Assembly (NCBI GenBank): GCA_028015205.1
Contig: CM051516.1
Location: 57,974,230 to 58,038,229, forward strand
Length of the DNA: 64,000 nt
Source: Mytilisepta virgata
Taxonomy: Eukaryota; Mollusca; Bivalvia; Mytilida; Mytilidae
Direction of reading: 5' to 3'
Below, one piece after another: positions 46,014-58,000 of the stretch. The notes under the pieces were generated by a model, which worked only from the letters and a program-made list of their open reading frames with translations, had not been told where the DNA came from and made no database searches. The number at the start of each line of letters is the position of its first letter. The first letter of the stretch is position 1. Both the position numbers and the translations under genes were made by a program.

Positions 46014-46489
46014 CTTGATAGTTTATTACTGATTTTCAATCCAACAACAACTGAAACGTTTTCTGTGAACAAATCTCGTGTAATCTCATCTCGTTGTATC
46101 TGTCAACGAAAGACCGAATCAATACAATTACCACAACGTAAAACAATCTTAATTCATAAAATAGTGAAACGTATAAAAATAAGCTTAATAGATCTTTCAG
46201 TTATGTTAATTTCATAAAAATAACAACAATAATAATAAACCTTTTATTTTCTACATAAGATACCTCATGGAACAAACAGAATTAACTAGGACCAATGAGA
46301 AGCATAAATGAACACCTTACATCATCTGATAGGTAAAATCAGACGGTAAAATCTAGAGAGAACCAAAAGAACATTTCCCGCCACTTCGTGCTAAATATAA
46401 TGTTATACATATAGGTATGTCGGATATATTTTTTAAATACACCCAAAATCATATTTATATGAAAAGTCCAAATAGTGAACTACTTATCA
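46014..46489. promoter_or_regulatory. CDC5L 5' region, possible bidirectional promoter
   Basis: Contains TTTCCCGCC at 46374-46382, matching the E2F consensus, and a CCAAT motif near 46291. There is no TATA element near the CDC5L start. With the candidate exon at 46490 on the other strand this could be a divergent promoter for a housekeeping gene. All inferred from motifs. Confidence 0.4.
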
Positions 46490-46521
46490 ATGGCAAGTTC
46501 TGTGAGACAAACAAATGCCCT
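46490..46521 (+). CDS. Candidate first coding exon of a divergent transcript
   Basis: ATGGCAAGTTCTGTGAGACA... encodes MASSVRQTNAL and ends at a strong donor, CCCT|GTAAGTAAG. It lies about 480 bp from the CDC5L start codon in the opposite direction. No second exon with matching phase was recognised downstream, and 11 residues identify no protein. Chance occurrence is possible. Confidence 0.25.
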
Positions 46522-46914
46522 GTAAGTAAGTCAGTAAATTTTATATAAAGCCATACATATGATATAACATATTAAAACAGTCAAAGAAAATGAGTTTTAA
46601 TTTGGTTTAAACTTATTTATAAATAGTTAACAAAAAAAAAGTTTGGAAAGAAGTTATACCAACTTATACTAATCCTTCTTCACTTGGCGGGTGCGAGAGC
46701 AGTACCGTGTAGTTGCAGTTTAGCCTATTATTTTTCGACATCCACTGAGGAGTCCCTCATGCTAAGCCTAAGGGTGTAGGGGTGTACGATACACTTTTTT
46801 CAGGAAATGATACATGTCGCAAATTTCCTTCACGATACTATTACTTTCGATATGATAAGATACACTATGTATTATGTAGTTATCAGGACAAATACTTTCA
46901 CTTCCAATGAGACA

Positions 46915-47274
46915 ACCGCCTCGGTGGTCTCGTGGTAGCGTGCTCGCCCCGAGTGCGGAAGGTCGCGGGTTCGATCCCCGGCCGGGTCAAACCAAAGACA
47001 TTAAAATTGGTATTTGCTGCTTCTCCGCCAAGCACGCGGAATCTAGGAGTAAGAGCAAAGACTGGTCGGCTCGGAGTCAGTATAATGTGTCCGAGTGAGG
47101 TGATATGTCTTCCTGCGGACAGTTACCTCGTGAGCTAGCACATTAAAAATCCGACTTAGCGTGTCGGTCTAGTACAAAGCAGGGATCATATTCATTATCA
47201 TATTAACATGTTCTCGTCCTGATATGCACCTGGTTGCCACTGGACGTTAAACAATAGTTCATCCATCCATCCAT
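46915..47274 (+). mobile_element. Intact tRNA-derived SINE with 11-bp target-site duplication
   Basis: Target duplication CCAATGAGACA at 46904-46914 and 47275-47285. The head carries an A-box-like TGGTCTCGTGGTAGCG and a good B box GGTTCGATCCC (46968-46978), that is, an internal RNA polymerase III promoter. The body is about 280 bp; the tail CCACTGGACGTTAAACAATAG is followed by (ATCC)n. The layout is that of mollusc SINEs with a conserved 3' domain shared with a LINE partner. A clean duplication suggests a young insertion. Confidence 0.93.
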
Positions 47275-47285
47275 CCAATGAGACA

Positions 47286-48277
47286 GCTAAAACAAATACT
47301 CAGTCCCGCGTACCGAAAACCGGTTTGGCAACAATGACAAATGAATCGAACACCAAAAATGGTAAAAAAGTCAAACATTTTCGGTACTTTGGAGTATCGT
47401 TACACCTCTACCTTAAAGGGTGTTGCTCTCCCTTAACACGGTACGGCCATTTTTTCGTCTCCATTCAACGGACTAGCAACTTTTACCAAGACCATCCGTG
47501 CAAATGGTGTCGATAGGGCATTGCACATTTGATCCCTGAAATTTTCATCCTGAACGGGAATCGAACCAGGGACCTTCAGAGATTGACACCTAATAAAATT
47601 ATATGTTTGAAATTTTAGTAGTCCCCACATGAAATTGGTGGTTCCTTAAAATTTAAAAAGGTATCTTCTTATTTTTTTTACAAAGTAAATGTGAAAAAAC
47701 AGGTATGTATTCATAATTGACTAAAGATTCAAGTAGTGGAACAGCAGTGCAAGAAATGTGGATAATTATCTGGTGGAAATATTTTGCATAAAACATTTTA
47801 TGTGTTCATATATTTTTGTACTGTAGGTCGAGAAATTTTAATTTAAATATTGAGTGTCAAAGAAATATATGAAATTTATATGCAATTGTTCATTCAGTCA
47901 CTGTTGTAGTCGCTAAAGTTATTATTTTCTGTCATCACTGACAGAGTACCATAATTTTTCGTCTCCCAAAAAACAACAATTTTTTAGGACATTTGACAGA
48001 CTGATGAAAAATCAGGATTTTGTTGTTGACTTCCAATAGATTTGATTTCTTTAATGAATGGTTAGTATATATAACAAGATGAAATCAAAGCCCATACTTT
48101 CCAAGTGTTCCTTTATTCGTTTTTCATGAATTCATCATCAATATTCTGGAAAATTTCCATTTTAAATCCAAAAACAACGATGACAAATTTCAAACGACCT
48201 GCCATGTTTTGACATGTGGGCATCACATGGTCTAAATCTGGATTCGGAATGGAACCTAATGAATATATATTTGATTA
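47286..48277. other. Intergenic, no gene seen
   Basis: AT-rich. A GC-richer patch at 47400-47580 (CTCCATTCAACGGACTAGCAAC, CGGGAATCGAACC) may be an old tRNA-derived repeat on the minus strand, but no box pair is convincing. Confidence 0.35.
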
Positions 48278-49262
48278 GTTTTTAGCTCACCTGGACCAAA
48301 GGTCCATGTGAGCTTTTACCATCACTTGGCGTCCGTCGTCGTCGTCGTCTGTCGTCGTCGTCTGTTAACAATTTTTCAAACGTTAACTTGTCCGACACCA
48401 TAAGTCCAATTGCAACCAAACTTGGTACATTTGTTTAGTGGCATTATGTGTACAAAACTATCGTTTGGATTTTTGATTCGTAAAAAAACATGGCCGCCAT
48501 GGCTAAAAATAGAACATAGGGATAAATTGCAGTTTTTTGCAAATAACTCAAAAACCATAACAGATATCAAAATTCTGGCATAGGGTAAAAGTGTTCAGCA
48601 CCTCAAGATCTACCTGCCCTGAAATTTTGAAGAAGATCCAACAACCCATGTAGGAGTTATTGCCCTTTTTCTGCATTTTTTCCAAATTTTGCACTTATTA
48701 AGCTCAATATCTTGGATACTATAAAGGAAATTTGAAAAATTTAAATTTCATATTGTTAGGCACACAAAGATCTACAAAATTTGTAACAGGATCGAAGTTG
48801 TAGGTTCGTTCCTTTTAGGAGTTATTCCCCTTAGATCGTCAAAATTGACCATTTTTGCAGTCTTTATTCATTGTAATAAAATCGTTAACTCCTCTTACAC
48901 CATAAGTTTAATTGCAACCAAACTTAGTGTAGTTGTTCCTTGGCATGAGTGCTACTAAAATATCGTTTGGATTTTTGATTTGTAAAAAAACATGGCTGCC
49001 ATGGCTAAAAATAGAACATAGGGGTAAATTGCAGTTTTTTGCAAATAACTCAAAAATGGTGACAGATATCAAAATTCTGATGGGAAGCTAAACTGTTCAA
49101 CACCTCAAGATCTACCTGCTTTGAAATTTTGAAGAAGATGTAACCACCCATGTAGGAGTTATTGCGCTTTTTCTTGATTTTTTTTTTAAATTTGTACTTG
49201 AAAGACTCCCTTAAAGCTTAAGGACCAGGTGAGCGATTCAGGCTCCTGGGAGCCTCTTGTTT
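48278..49262 (-). repeat. AGAGGCTC...GTGAGCT interspersed repeat, reverse copy
   Basis: Read on the minus strand it begins AAGAGGCTCCCAGGAGCCTGA (near 49262-49240) and ends CGGACGCCAAGTGATGGTAAA plus the terminal hairpin at 48284-48314. Two tandem-type segments each contain 'AGGGCAATAACTCCTACATGGG', 'TTTCAGGGCAGGTAGATCTTGAGG' and 'CCATGGC(A/G)GCCATGTTTTTT'. Same family as 29643-31577. Confidence 0.85.
48284..48314. repeat. Terminal hairpin, second copy
   Basis: AGCTCACCTGGACC-AAA-GGTCCATGTGAGCT pairs over about 14 bp with one mismatch. Compared with 31546-31574 the inner stem differs on both sides in a way that keeps pairing. Confidence 0.85.
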
Positions 49263-49669
49263 TCGTCTTCATATAAGATCAATGTCAATTCAATTTTATA
49301 GGTTAAAGAAAAGGAATTGTGAAGTGAAATATGATTAATTTTGAAATATTAATTTAGATTTTATCCCCGTTGCCAAACGCGGAATCGAAAATGTAGATAT
49401 ACTGAACTTGATTTTGTTGTTTCTATATTAACCAAACTTTCAGGTGCAAAAAATTTATTAAATTTGTTTAAAATTTGTATTTATAACATTTATTTTCATG
49501 TTTTTGGATGAATAAAATTAATGGTTTGGAGGAATTGAAAATTCAATCATGACAAGAACTAATTCAGTTCATGAATAATGTTGAAAATTCCGACTTAATG
49601 ACAATCCCGATTTGAAAACTTCATAAATGACGAAAAATTAGAGATGTTATTTTAGTTGTCTGTTGGACG

Positions 49670-50240
49670 ATCGCAAGCGAATAAAATTTTAGTCCCTAAC
49701 AAAATTTGTTCGCTTCGGGCAATCGGACGAGATCATGCAATATTAATAAATCAACACTAAAAGCGAAGTACACATGAATCCGCAAAGATGAGTTATACAC
49801 GCACAAAACATTTAAGCATGCAAAATGATAAATAACACTAAAGGCATAAGCACACATGTAACCACAAGCAAACATACAGGTATCATAAAAAAAAAGAAGC
49901 TAGGATAGCAACAAAAAGTCAAGCATAAGGTCAGACAGGGATTTACAAGCACAATAAAAGCATTTTAGCTGACGGCACCAGCTGGATATATAGTTTTTGA
50001 ACTGGTCAAATGAGGTCATACATTAGTTTAAGCCTCACTTGGCAGTGTATTCCGAAGTCTGGCAGCCTCATACCGAAATGAGTTTTTCATGTTACACTTA
50101 CCTAGTAGTTCTGGGTCTTGGAAGGTTCACAGTATAAACCTATACTTAATAACATGTTTTATTTGACCTAGCATATAGCTTGAGTATTTTTAGGTATTCT
50201 GGTAGCTCACTATATCGTGGTACTAAACATAAAAAAGGTG
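49670..50240 (-). mobile_element. LINE relic: C-terminal RT region and 3' UTR
   Basis: Minus-strand pieces in several frames read LPEYLKILKLYARSNKT, then NLPRPRT, then MKNSFRYEAARLRNTLPSEA, then FKNYISSWC. The order 'PR-R....SF.YEAA.LWN.LP....FK..I..W' is typical of the end of mollusc non-LTR retrotransposon proteins. Multiple stops and frameshifts. A 3' hairpin of about 27 bp arms lies near 49668-49728 (GAAGCGAACAAATTTT / AAAATTTTATTCGCTTGCGATCG, minus strand). Confidence 0.6.
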
Positions 50241-50635
50241 TTAAATTTATGTTCAAAAAGCATGTGAAAAGCACCATATCATGAAAATCTCAACATCATG
50301 AGAAGGGGTATGTCAGGTTTTCATATGATATACTCGAGATATATTTTCCAAAAAAGTTGAAAAGTTAAAAAAGATTGGTATTTTTTTTTTAAAGATATCT
50401 GAAAAAAAGTGGAAAATTGAAAAAAGATAGATATATTTTGTTGTGTAGGTACAAAAAAGGACAGATTACATTATTTATACTCATAGGTAATAACATATTC
50501 CAGTAGTTTGCTAAACCTGTTGTTAGAGATAGGATTTTCTTTTTATGCGAAGGGGAGGAAATAATTCTATATTTAATTTTGCAGCATTAACTATCATGCC
50601 TTATGATATCAAATCATTTTTTACCAAAAATTTTT

Positions 50636-50901
50636 GGGACTCGGTGGCCGAGTGGACTAGGTAGTTCATCATGACTACTAATGATCACTAGCCTGTCAAC
50701 GCTGGGCTTGTGAGTACGAATCTCACCTGTGGCGGGGTGTGTTCGACTCTGATCTTAATTGACAAGGATTGCCAATTTTCCTACCGAAGGTGGGTGGTTC
50801 TCTCCAGGTACTCTGGCTTCCTCCACCTATAAAAACTGGCAGCTGCGAAATGGCCAAATGTGGTGAAAACGGCGTTAAACCCCAACTAAACAAACAAACA
50901 A
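50636..50901 (+). mobile_element. Intact tRNA-headed SINE with 13-bp target-site duplication
   Basis: Target duplication ACCAAAAATTTTT at 50623-50635 and 50902-50914. The head GGTGGCCGAGTGG is a good A box; GAGTACGAATCTC resembles a B box behind a long variable arm, as in a Leu/Ser-type tRNA. The body includes TTGCCAATTTTCCTACCGAAGG. The tail GGCGTTAAACCCC is followed by (AAAC)n. Other copies: 13663-13965, 27202-27434, 61196-61452. Confidence 0.93.
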
Positions 50902-50914
50902 ACCAAAAATTTTT

Positions 50915-53127
50915 AGCTAGACTTTTTTCACAGAATTATGGATTCTGATATTTTTTATTCCATCTTTTGCTGCATATACAAACAGAACAGTTTGAAAAAA
51001 GTTAGATACAAAAAAAGAGAGACTTTTTCACCTACTTTATATACTGACAGAAAATAAAGCAGTGACTAAATAGACCATATTTTAACTATACAGCAGCATT
51101 CATTTCTGACATATATTTTTTTTTCAGACTAAGTTTACACCTTGTAGCTGAAACAGATAAGTGAGAACATTTCCTTGATGAATTTAGTGTTAGTTATAGA
51201 AGGATGAGTCATGCGATAGAAAATGCTATTAGTGGTTTTTTTGAATGGTGAGATTTCTGCTGCAGAATGGAATTTGAAATGCTGCAAGTAATTAACATGA
51301 GGTATGTCTATGTAATTAGTGCATGAAATATGGAAAAATGCATGTCAACATACATACATGTAAACAAGTTTAGTATTTAACATGTATGTACTATTAACTG
51401 GTGTGTTGATTTTCTGTCCGTCTATAAATTGGATGTGCAGTGAGAAATATTTTCATTAAAAGTTATTCTAAGTGCTAGTTGTTTTAAAAAATAATTTTGA
51501 AATAAATGATATGTGCAAAATGGTCTGCCACAAGGGAGAGAACTCGAATATAGATGACTGTGTCGAATATCATATATAAGCTATACATTACTATACTAAG
51601 GGAGGAATGCAAGCGATCGCAAGGGAAATATTGTGCATACTTAGAGCAATTTAGGGTTAAATATTTACCCTGGGAACCTTCTTTAAAGCAGTTTTTTAAG
51701 GCATTGATCTCAATATATATTGGGCAAGTTAATAAGAAATAAAGAAGTGACTGCTGGATTTATTGATATTTAACTGATTTTTGTAGGAGGAACGTATATA
51801 CCCTTGATTAAGAAAAGCATTTAAAAGTAAAAAATGTGCAGTTCTTTCTACTTCAAAATCATTTACATGTGAAAAATTTAATCAAGCATAAAATGTTTGA
51901 TATGGATATTGTAATTTGATTAAAGATAGCTAATCAGTCCATGACTTTTAAGAATTTTTTTGTAATATGAGACTGAATTTTCAAAATAACTTAAATAGGT
52001 ATACAGATATCATATTTCACAATATAATCTGTGAGGATAACTTGGCTACCCCTTTATCAAACTTTGTTCACAACTTATATTTTTCGGCCCAATTTAATCT
52101 GAATGTAAAGATTTGAGATAGTGTCATCTGCCTGGATAGATAGATATCAGATATAGCAGTCTGTCCGGATCTTCTTTGTAAAATATGATTAAAAAATAGA
52201 CGATAATTGTTTTAAAATTATGACATTTGGTTGTCATTATACACAGATTTTATAATGATGATTTTTTTTTTCTTGAGATTATTACGAGTATTAGGAAAAA
52301 CTTTAGTTGCAATTAAATTTTATATGTGTGCATGTACTTTTAGATGTGAGTTACCATTAGAAGATTTTTTAGCAAATTTGACAGGTTGATGAAAAGAGAA
52401 TTTATTAGTCAGCAAAAATCACTGAAAACAAATGTTGTACTTGCTAACTAAAACCCAGATCCTGTTGTTTTATTAGCACATATTTAAGTGCTCCTCTTTT
52501 TTCAAAATCAGATAAGTTAATTCTCTTTTTGAGGAGTTTGAATCATATGTTGAAATATTTTGAAAATTTAGAAGTGTGTTCTCATCAGAATTTCAGCTAC
52601 CTCCATAAATATGTATTATGTCTTTCTTTGAAAAGAAATTTTTTCAATTATTTGGACAAATAGACAGAAAAATCAACAAAGAAATATTTACAGAATGACT
52701 AAAATAGGGTAAATTATAAAATTCCTCAAATGTAGAATAGTTATATTGTTTGTGATAATAAACAAATAACATTTATAGTATATAAGTCAACATGTTTTGC
52801 ATGTTTAATATTTTGAGGTGACGAACTTTAGTAAAAAAAATTCATAGGTTATACAACATGAAAGAGATATTGTAAATGATATACCAGTGCATTAGTATGA
52901 TTGTTCACAGTTGAATGATATTTCTACAGTAAAATCTGAAAAATTTAAATTTAAAAACTTTACATACATGCATACACTTTATAAACATATAGTAAGAACA
53001 AGAAAAATGGTAAGAGTTATTCAGCATGAGAAAACCCATGTGAGATCAATAAAACAATACAGCTCACCTGCTGTGAAAATTTGTGGTATTTTAAAGGAAA
53101 GATTCTTAATTTTTTCCAGAAGTTTTA
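50915..53127. other. Intergenic, no gene seen
   Basis: AT-rich (many poly-A/T runs). The 62-codon frame at 51554-51742 is unremarkable. No repeat family or exon recognised. Confidence 0.45.
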
Positions 53128-53820
53128 ACAGGTTTTTAGTTCACTTGGACCAAAGGTCCATATGATGTATTGCATCCATTGTTGTAAACTTTTCTTTTAA
53201 AGATCTTCTCCTCTGAAACCCCTGGGCCAATCTGGTCCAAACTCTGTTGGAATGCTCCCTGGGTGGCTCCCTTCCAAAAGTTTATCCAGCTTTCCCGACT
53301 TCCAATCAACATGGCTGTTGTTACTAAAAATAGAAAAAGGGGGGATTAATTTTTTAAGAAGTACATGGCCGGATTGAACTAAACTTGGTAGAAATGGTCC
53401 TTAGGTGGTCCTGTTTCAGAATTGTGTCTGATTACCCATACTGTCAACCAAGATGGCTGCCATAGCCAAACTTAGTTTAACATAGGTCACTATGCGAAAA
53501 TTCATTTAAAAATCTTTTTCTGAAACCAGTGAGGCAATTGGAACCAAACTTGGCAGAAACTATCCTTATATGGTCCTCTATCAGGATTGTGTCAGATGAC
53601 CCAGAATGTCAACATGCCACCACAGCCGAACAGTTAAACATAGAACCCTATGGGAAAATTCATTTAAAAATCTTGTCTGAAACCATTTGGCCAGTTTGAA
53701 CAGGACTTGGCAGAAATGGTCCTTAGATATTCCTCTTTCAGAAATATATCCGATGGCCCAGACTGTAAACAAGGATGGCCGCCACAGCCAAACTTGGTTT
53801 AACATAGGACCCTAACATTC
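53128..53820 (-). repeat. AGAGGCTC/TTGGTTGACA-group repeat, reverse copy
   Basis: Begins with a decayed form of the terminal hairpin (TGGACCAAAGGTCCA intact at 53146-53160). It continues with 'CTTCTCCTCTGAAACC', 'CAACATGGCTG', and three 'GAAATGGTCCTTAG...CCAAGATGG(C)' units about 150-180 bp apart. It combines the hairpin end of the AGAGGCTC group with internal units of the 13.5-17.2 kb group, linking the two families. Confidence 0.7.
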
Positions 53821-56339
53821 TAAAGAAATTACTTGAAGGTGAAAAAAAGACTCACAGTAAACACTTTTATATATTATATCTCAGGAGAAATTAGACTATC
53901 TAACAAATACCTGGTGTCTGTATTGTAGTGATAATAAATAAAATGTTCTTAGTGCATTTATAGTATTTATGTAATACAGGTTGTACTGTAGATTTATATA
54001 TACCACAGGCTATTGGTAAATAATAGCTACTTGGTCCTGTTACACTTTCTTACTACAGGTAAACCACAGTTTATGAATGAAACAAGCACCTGTCTGAATC
54101 TTGTGTAATTAATGAAAACATCCCTACTTGATGTTTATTTCAAGTTAATTACATAATCTTAGGACTAAGGATTAACCCATTCTAATAGATCTAGTATTTG
54201 GAGATACTTAATTCAGGTAAGTGAAGAGTTCACCATCAGTTAATTGATACATATTTTTTTCAGTGTTTGTACAGACTTAAGGTACATATTTATTCACAGA
54301 TGAATGTACATGCTCAAAAGCAAGGAAAATATATTTTAATTTTGTGGAGTTGAAATTGACCTTTATGATTAAAGTTCAAAGCAGTTGATTGATGCTTTTG
54401 CTTTGTAAGATGAAGATAGAATCCAGTAGAATGATATATAAATTTTTCATGAATGTGAAAATTATCAAACTGAATGGTTTGCATTTAAAAAAGTACCTGA
54501 ATAATTACTGAATTTTGTATATAATGTAAAGAAATAAATTTTTCTCCTGTTCTGTTTGGAAAATATTCGGTGTATTTCAAAGGGGGAAGTTTGCTGGTTA
54601 CACCACCCTATTTCACAGTAAATGATTTTAATGTACACTGTTTATTGATAGGTAGGTCTTTTTCTTTTCAAATGTATTTGAGAACTTGTTCTCTCGCCTT
54701 TCTTTTCAATTATTCATTGCATACAGTAAATGATGTCGATTAGACTGTTTTTTTTTTTAATAAAATCTTTGACATTAAAATTTAATAAAAAATTTTAATT
54801 CAGAAACAAAACAAAAAAACAAAAAAAAATGGATATATATGCTCATGTTAAAAATGAATGAATTTTTTATCTTTTTGAAATTTGACGATGAGGTTGTATA
54901 CTAAATAATGAAAAGGTATTAAACTTGACAAATAACTGATATTCAGAAACGCTTACACAGGTGTTAGTTAGATTTTTGGACTATTTTTATTGTCATATGA
55001 TTTGGTTGTCATATTTATCCTTTCATCATAAGTATGCCACGGTGAAATCCAAGATATCACCTGTATACATAATGCTTGTTTGTTCTAATCCGTTTCATAA
55101 TTTGACGTTTTAGGTCTTACATTCACATTGAAAATCCACTCTGAGTTCTTTGATAACAAATTATCTAGGATTTACGGATGAGAAAATTCTCCATCTTTGG
55201 TATGTGGTATGGGCATTTGTCAAAAATCTTGATCAGAATTTATACTTGTACTTTCAAACTGTTTGTTCATGTCTCCGTAACTGGGTAATTTTTTCCAGTA
55301 AGCAAATATAGAGGATAAAGTTAATATCTTTTTAAAAAGAATTTGTATCCTAAAGATCGCTTAATTATTCCGCTCAAAGCAAATACATTTTTGGAAGTAT
55401 CTGCAACGGTGAAAAGTTTGAATAGGTATGTTATGTCACCTTTGGGTATTAGTCAATGGATCATCCATTCAGTATAGGTAGGGGTTGTTTATTTTCTCTT
55501 ACATTCTAATAAATGAATAAAATGCTTTTTGTATTATTGAGAGAATCTGAGAATTTTATTTCAAAGGGATAATATATATTTTGTACAATAAAGCATATTG
55601 AAGTTATAGTATAGGATACATAATAGTTAAATTGTACTAGGTAGTGTACAGGTGTAAAGGGATTTTAATTTTTAGAAATTCCTTTCCTACAGTGAATCGG
55701 TTTGCTTTATCCTTAATAACTTGAAGGTTTGAAACCTCTTGACTTTCTCTAGAACTGGAATTAATATTAAAGCTGGGAACTTTTTCATCACTCCCTTGTA
55801 TATTCAAGCAAAAAATTTTCAAATGTCTTTATAAAATGCCTATATTTATCATAAAATGTTTGAGAATGTATATGCATGTTCAGTTATAGAAAAGATACCA
55901 TGTCTCTCTATTAGTGGACAGTTTGTCCTCTGGTTATATATATATTGTCCAGTTAGGATTTTATCCTTTAAGCATAGTCTCTTGGTGTTTTTTGCAATTT
56001 TTGAATGTTTCAATATGTGTGCAGGTGGGATTTGAATCATTTATTACACATTAAAATTGTAGTATATAAGAAACTTTGTCCATTGATATGACATGTCATT
56101 CCTGCATGAAGTTCAAGTATGACCTGGTCATTATAGCATCGACTTGGTGCTTCATGCAGTTTTGTCACTGTTATGCCATTGGCAATATATATATAAATTA
56201 TATATATGTATACTGCAAAATGTTTACTGGTAATACACCTCACCTTGTATATGTCTGCCATGAGCAGGTTCTGTAAATCATTTTATTTGCTTTTATAAGT
56301 GATGTACATACATACTGGTACATATTTAATTGTGTTGAA
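53821..56339. other. Intergenic, no gene seen
   Basis: AT-rich, no confident exon or repeat family. Short open frames at 55637-56261 lack any recognisable feature. Confidence 0.45.
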
Positions 56340-56475
56340 AATTATGTAAGAGTTATGTGTTGTAGGAAGGAGTTGTCTCCCATTTGTCAATGATTGTGAA
56401 TGTATAAAATTATATGCCCTCCTCGGGTCCTAATTTGGAAATAAAAGTATCTATCTATATATCTCTATATATTAT
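56340..56475 (+). mobile_element. Retroelement 3' tail, candidate
   Basis: GCCCTCCTCGGGTCCTAATT, then GGAAATAAAAGTATCTATCT and a TATC/TATA microsatellite, resembles the 3' UTR end of mollusc LINEs (hairpin CCTC-CGGG, then A-rich tail). The upstream coding part is not recognisable. Confidence 0.4.
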
Positions 56476-56494
56476 ATATTAGTATTGCATGTTT

Positions 56495-57239
56495 ATAGAC
56501 ATGCGGTACACATTACAATGAAACCCTATGGGGTCATCTGACTTAAAGGTATAATGTCAAAGATCATACTCCCATACACTAGGGTGGGATGTCAGACATG
56601 ATGTACACATTACAAATGTCGGACTGTCATCTGACTTAAAGGTATGACGTCAAACATCATACTCCTATACACTAGGGTGGGATGTCAGACATGCTGTACA
56701 CATTACAAATGTCAGACTCATCTGACTTAAAGCTATAATGTCAAACATCATACTCCTATACACTAGGGTGGGATGTCAGACATGCTGTACACATTACAAA
56801 TGTCAGACTCATCTGACTTAAAGCTATAATGTCAAACATCATACTCCTATACACTAGGGTGGGATGTCAGACATGCTGTACACATTACAAATGTCAGACT
56901 GTCATCTGACTTAAAGGTATGACGTCAAACATCATACTCCTATACACTAGGGTGGGATGTCAGACATGCTGTACACATTACAAATGTCAGACTCATCTGA
57001 CTTAAAGCTATAATGTCAAACATCATACTCCTATATACTAGGGTGGGATGTAAGACATGCTGTACACATTACAAATGTCAGACTGTCATCTGACTTAAAG
57101 GTATGATGTCAAAGATCATACTCCTATATACTAGGGTGGGGTCAGACATGCTGTACACATTACAAATGTCAGCCTGTCATCTGAGTTAAAGGTATAATGT
57201 CAAACATCATACTCCTATACACTAGGGTGGGATGTCAGA
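56495..57239. repeat. Tandem satellite, 8 units of 91-93 bp
   Basis: AGGGTGGGATGTCAGA recurs with GGG at 56582, 56675, 56766, 56857, 56950, 57041, 57134 and 57225 (spacing 93, 91, 91, 93, 91, 93, 91). The 2-bp difference is GACTCATCTGAC versus GACTGTCATCTGAC. Each unit has a small inverted repeat GTCAGA/TCTGAC. Units are over 90% alike by eye. Confidence 0.92.
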
Positions 57240-57414
57240 GCACTGATACTTGTAATGTAAGGATTTTAGTAGGGATGTGACGCTTAGTTGTAAAATAAAG
57301 TCCAAACTGCCTTAAAGGGCAAATCACTCTCTGTAAAGGACACTGTCAAAATACCCCTCTCAGGAAACATAGCCTCAGTATAAAGGATACTTTTTTCTTG
57401 CCACTTCATTCATT

Positions 57415-58000
57415 CTGTTTAGTGTTAGGAGTTAAATGTTAGGGGTTAGAGGTTACTCTTGAGGTGAATGATTATTGTTAAAGATAAGGGTTGGGGATAA
57501 TGGTTTGTTATAAGAGTGAAAGTTCAAGGATTATGGTTTAGGTTATGGTTGAAGGTACAAGTCCAGAGCTGTGGGTTCAGATTAGTGTTTAAGATATTGA
57601 GCCAGAGCTGTGTTCAGGTTAGGATTGAAGGTAGGGGTTAAGGTTAAGGTCAAGGTTGAAGCTCTGTGTTTAGGTCAGGGTTGAAGGTAGGCATTTGGGT
57701 AAGGGTTGAAGGCTATGTGTTGAGGCTAGTGTTGAAGGTAGTGGCTTAGGTCAGGGTTGAAGGCTATGTGTTCAGGTTAAGTTTGAAGGTAAGAGTTCAG
57801 GGCTGCAGGTCCAGGTTAGGGTTGGGGGTAATATTGAGTCAGGGTTGATGGTAAGAGTTCAGGGCTGCAGTCCAGGTTAGGGTTTGGGGTAATATTGAGT
57901 CAGGGCTATGTGTTCAGGTAAGGGTTGAAGGTAAGAGTTCAGGGCTACAGTTTAAGGTTAGGGTTGTTGAAGTGTTTCAAGAATTCCATTAGGTTCTGTA
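57415..58000 (+). repeat. Degenerate G/T-rich repeats (TTAGGGTTGAAGGT type)
   Basis: GGTTAGGGTTGAAGGT, AGAGTTCAGGGCTGCAG and GGGTAATATTGAGTCAGGG recur irregularly every 30-75 bp. Superficially telomere-like but never a clean TTAGGG run. A related block lies at 58379-58520. Confidence 0.75.

Noticed and set aside
46915..46990. tRNA-like sequence with A and B boxes
   Set aside because: It lacks a full cloverleaf acceptor stem and is followed by a SINE body with target duplications, so it is a SINE head, not a tRNA gene.
57415..58000. Telomere repeat tract
   Set aside because: TTAGGG-like words are scattered and imperfect, with no run of consecutive hexamers.
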